Shown: in pieces, positions 63,180 to 64,000 of the stretch
Numbering within the stretch: position 1 is the first letter of the stretch
How the letters are laid out: each line of letters starts with the position of its first letter
DNA from: Ruminococcus sp.
GTDB lineage: Bacteria; Bacillota; Clostridia; Oscillospirales; Ruminococcaceae
Length of the DNA: 64,000 bases
Assembly (NCBI GenBank): GCA_017626015.1
Contig: JAGAJO010000009.1
Span: 186,001 to 250,000, forward strand
Direction of reading: 5' to 3'
The notes under the pieces: generated by a model
Database searches by the model: none
What the model saw: only the letters and a program-made list of their open reading frames with translations
Told to the model about the DNA's origin: nothing
Position numbers and translations under genes: made by a program

Positions 63180-64000
63180 GTGCTTCCCAGAGAACGTTAC
63201 GAATATTATGAAAAGCAAATCCTTTGCAGCTATGCCTGTCTGTCAAGCGAGACAAAGGGCAGACTTCGTCAAGCCGAAAAATGTGATCTTCGTACAGAAT
63301 TCCAAAGGGACAGAGACAAGATCCTTCATTGTAATTCCTTCAGACGGCTGAAGCATAAAACTCAGGTTTTTCTTTCTCCGGCGGGGGATCATTACAGGAC
63401 CAGATTAACGCATACATTAGAGGTCAGCCAGATCGCCAGAACGATCGCAAGGGCTTTGCAGCTTAACGAGGATCTTACTGAGGCTATAGCGTTGGGTCAC
63501 GATCTGGGTCATACTCCCTTCGGACACGCAGGCGAGAGAATGCTCAATCAGCTTAATCCCGACGGCTTTCATCATTACGAGCAAAGTCTTCGTGTGGTGG
63601 ACTGTCTTGAAAACGACGGCAGGGGACTTAATCTCACAGCCGAGGTGAGGGACGGTATTTTAAAGCATACAAATTCCATTGCCGATACGCTTGAGGGCTA
63701 TGCTGTACGGTATGCGGACGTTATTGCGTACATAAATCACGATATCGACGATTCTATCCGTGCGGGTATCATTACGGAAAACGATATTCCCTCGGAAATA
63801 ACAAATATTTTGGGGCATTCAAAATCACAGCGCATCACTACTCTGGTGACTTCTATAGTGGAGTCCGGGATTACTCCGTGTAACGGAGAACCCGGATACG
63901 AGGGGCATAAGGTAACGCTGAAAATGCAGTCCGAGGTCGACAAAGCATATAAAAAACTGCACAAATATATGTTTGACAGCGTTTATACCAACCCTAAGTG
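63180..64000 (+). CDS. dgt: dGTP triphosphohydrolase-like HD protein (partial, 5' part)
   Basis: The frame starts at GTG 63180, with GGAGGG eight bases upstream, and stays open to the window end, giving 273 codons. It opens [18 protein letters not shown], then shows [32 protein letters not shown] and the HD motif [14 protein letters not shown] typical of dNTP triphosphohydrolases. The usual family length is about 330-350 residues, so the C-terminal part is missing. In many clostridia dgt lies before dnaG and the main sigma factor gene, which may follow beyond the window. Confidence 0.9.
   Translation, partial: MLPRERYEYYEKQILCSYACLSSETKGRLRQAEKCDLRTEFQRDRDKILHCNSFRRLKHKTQVFLSPAGDHYRTRLTHTLEVSQIARTIARALQLNEDLTEAIALGHDLGHTPFGHAGERMLNQLNPDGFHHYEQSLRVVDCLENDGRGLNLTAEVRDGILKHTNSIADTLEGYAVRYADVIAYINHDIDDSIRAGIITENDIPSEITNILGHSKSQRITTLVTSIVESGITPCNGEPGYEGHKVTLKMQSEVDKAYKKLHKYMFDSVYTNPK

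Noticed and set aside
1-64000. tRNA, rRNA, CRISPR arrays and complete insertion sequences
   Set aside because: Intergenic regions were read on both strands. No cloverleaf-like segment, regularly spaced repeats or transposase was found.

Overview
The window looks like a chromosomal segment of an anaerobic, endospore-forming clostridial Firmicute of the Oscillospiraceae (Ruminococcus-like) type. This is inferred from gene content: a complete spoIIIA sporulation operon, PolC-type replicative polymerase, the uppS-cdsA-dxr-rseP-ispG-polC and nusB-xseAB-ispA-dxs-tlyA-nadK-argR-recN blocks, a HisZ-dependent short HisG, GatCAB with an archaeal-type AspRS, and strong GGAGG ribosome-binding sites with TTGACA/TATAAT promoters. 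No rRNA, tRNA, CRISPR array or complete insertion sequence was seen.

Layout. 1-6.9 kb is the most accessory part: the tail of an upstream gene, a 173-bp near-palindromic MITE-like element, a TetR regulator and dprA on the minus strand, then a GH2 glycosidase, a secreted or lipoprotein-like protein and an acetyl-esterase-like hydrolase, which read as a small glycan-processing group. 7-21 kb is core: der-plsY-gpsA, then pyrH-frr-uppS-cdsA-dxr-rseP-ispG-polC. 21-31 kb is a histidine operon (hisZ, G, D, B, H, F, I, E) interleaved with unrelated genes: a Nudix hydrolase, a MazG-like protein, a CPBP protease where hisA would be expected, and a five-gene insert holding an AAA ATPase, an SdpI-like protein, an unknown protein, a broken kinase and an alpha/beta hydrolase. 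hisA and hisC are not in the window.

31-35 kb carries a cysteine-rich clostridial protein, a minus-strand LCP-family cell-wall ligase and lysA. 35-40 kb is gatC-gatA followed by one 955-codon reading frame that joins a full GatB to a full archaeal-type aspartyl-tRNA synthetase. This is the most striking feature: the enzyme expected to make Asp-tRNA(Asn) and the subunit that activates it for amidation lie in one polypeptide, with a ribosome-binding site and start codon still visible at the start of the AspRS part. 40-47 kb is minus strand: an SDR epimerase, then moxR-DUF58-transglutaminase-small membrane protein-ung.

47-52 kb is spoIIIAA-AH behind a sigma-E-like promoter. 52-62 kb is the Asp23-nusB-TsaD paralogue-xseA-xseB-ispA-dxs-tlyA-nadK-argR-recN operon. 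62-64 kb has rpmE behind a structured leader, a YigZ-family gene and the 5' part of a dGTPase gene cut by the window edge. The MEP isoprenoid enzymes Dxs, Dxr and IspG, the prenyltransferases IspA and UppS, and CdsA and PlsY together supply lipid-carrier and phospholipid synthesis.
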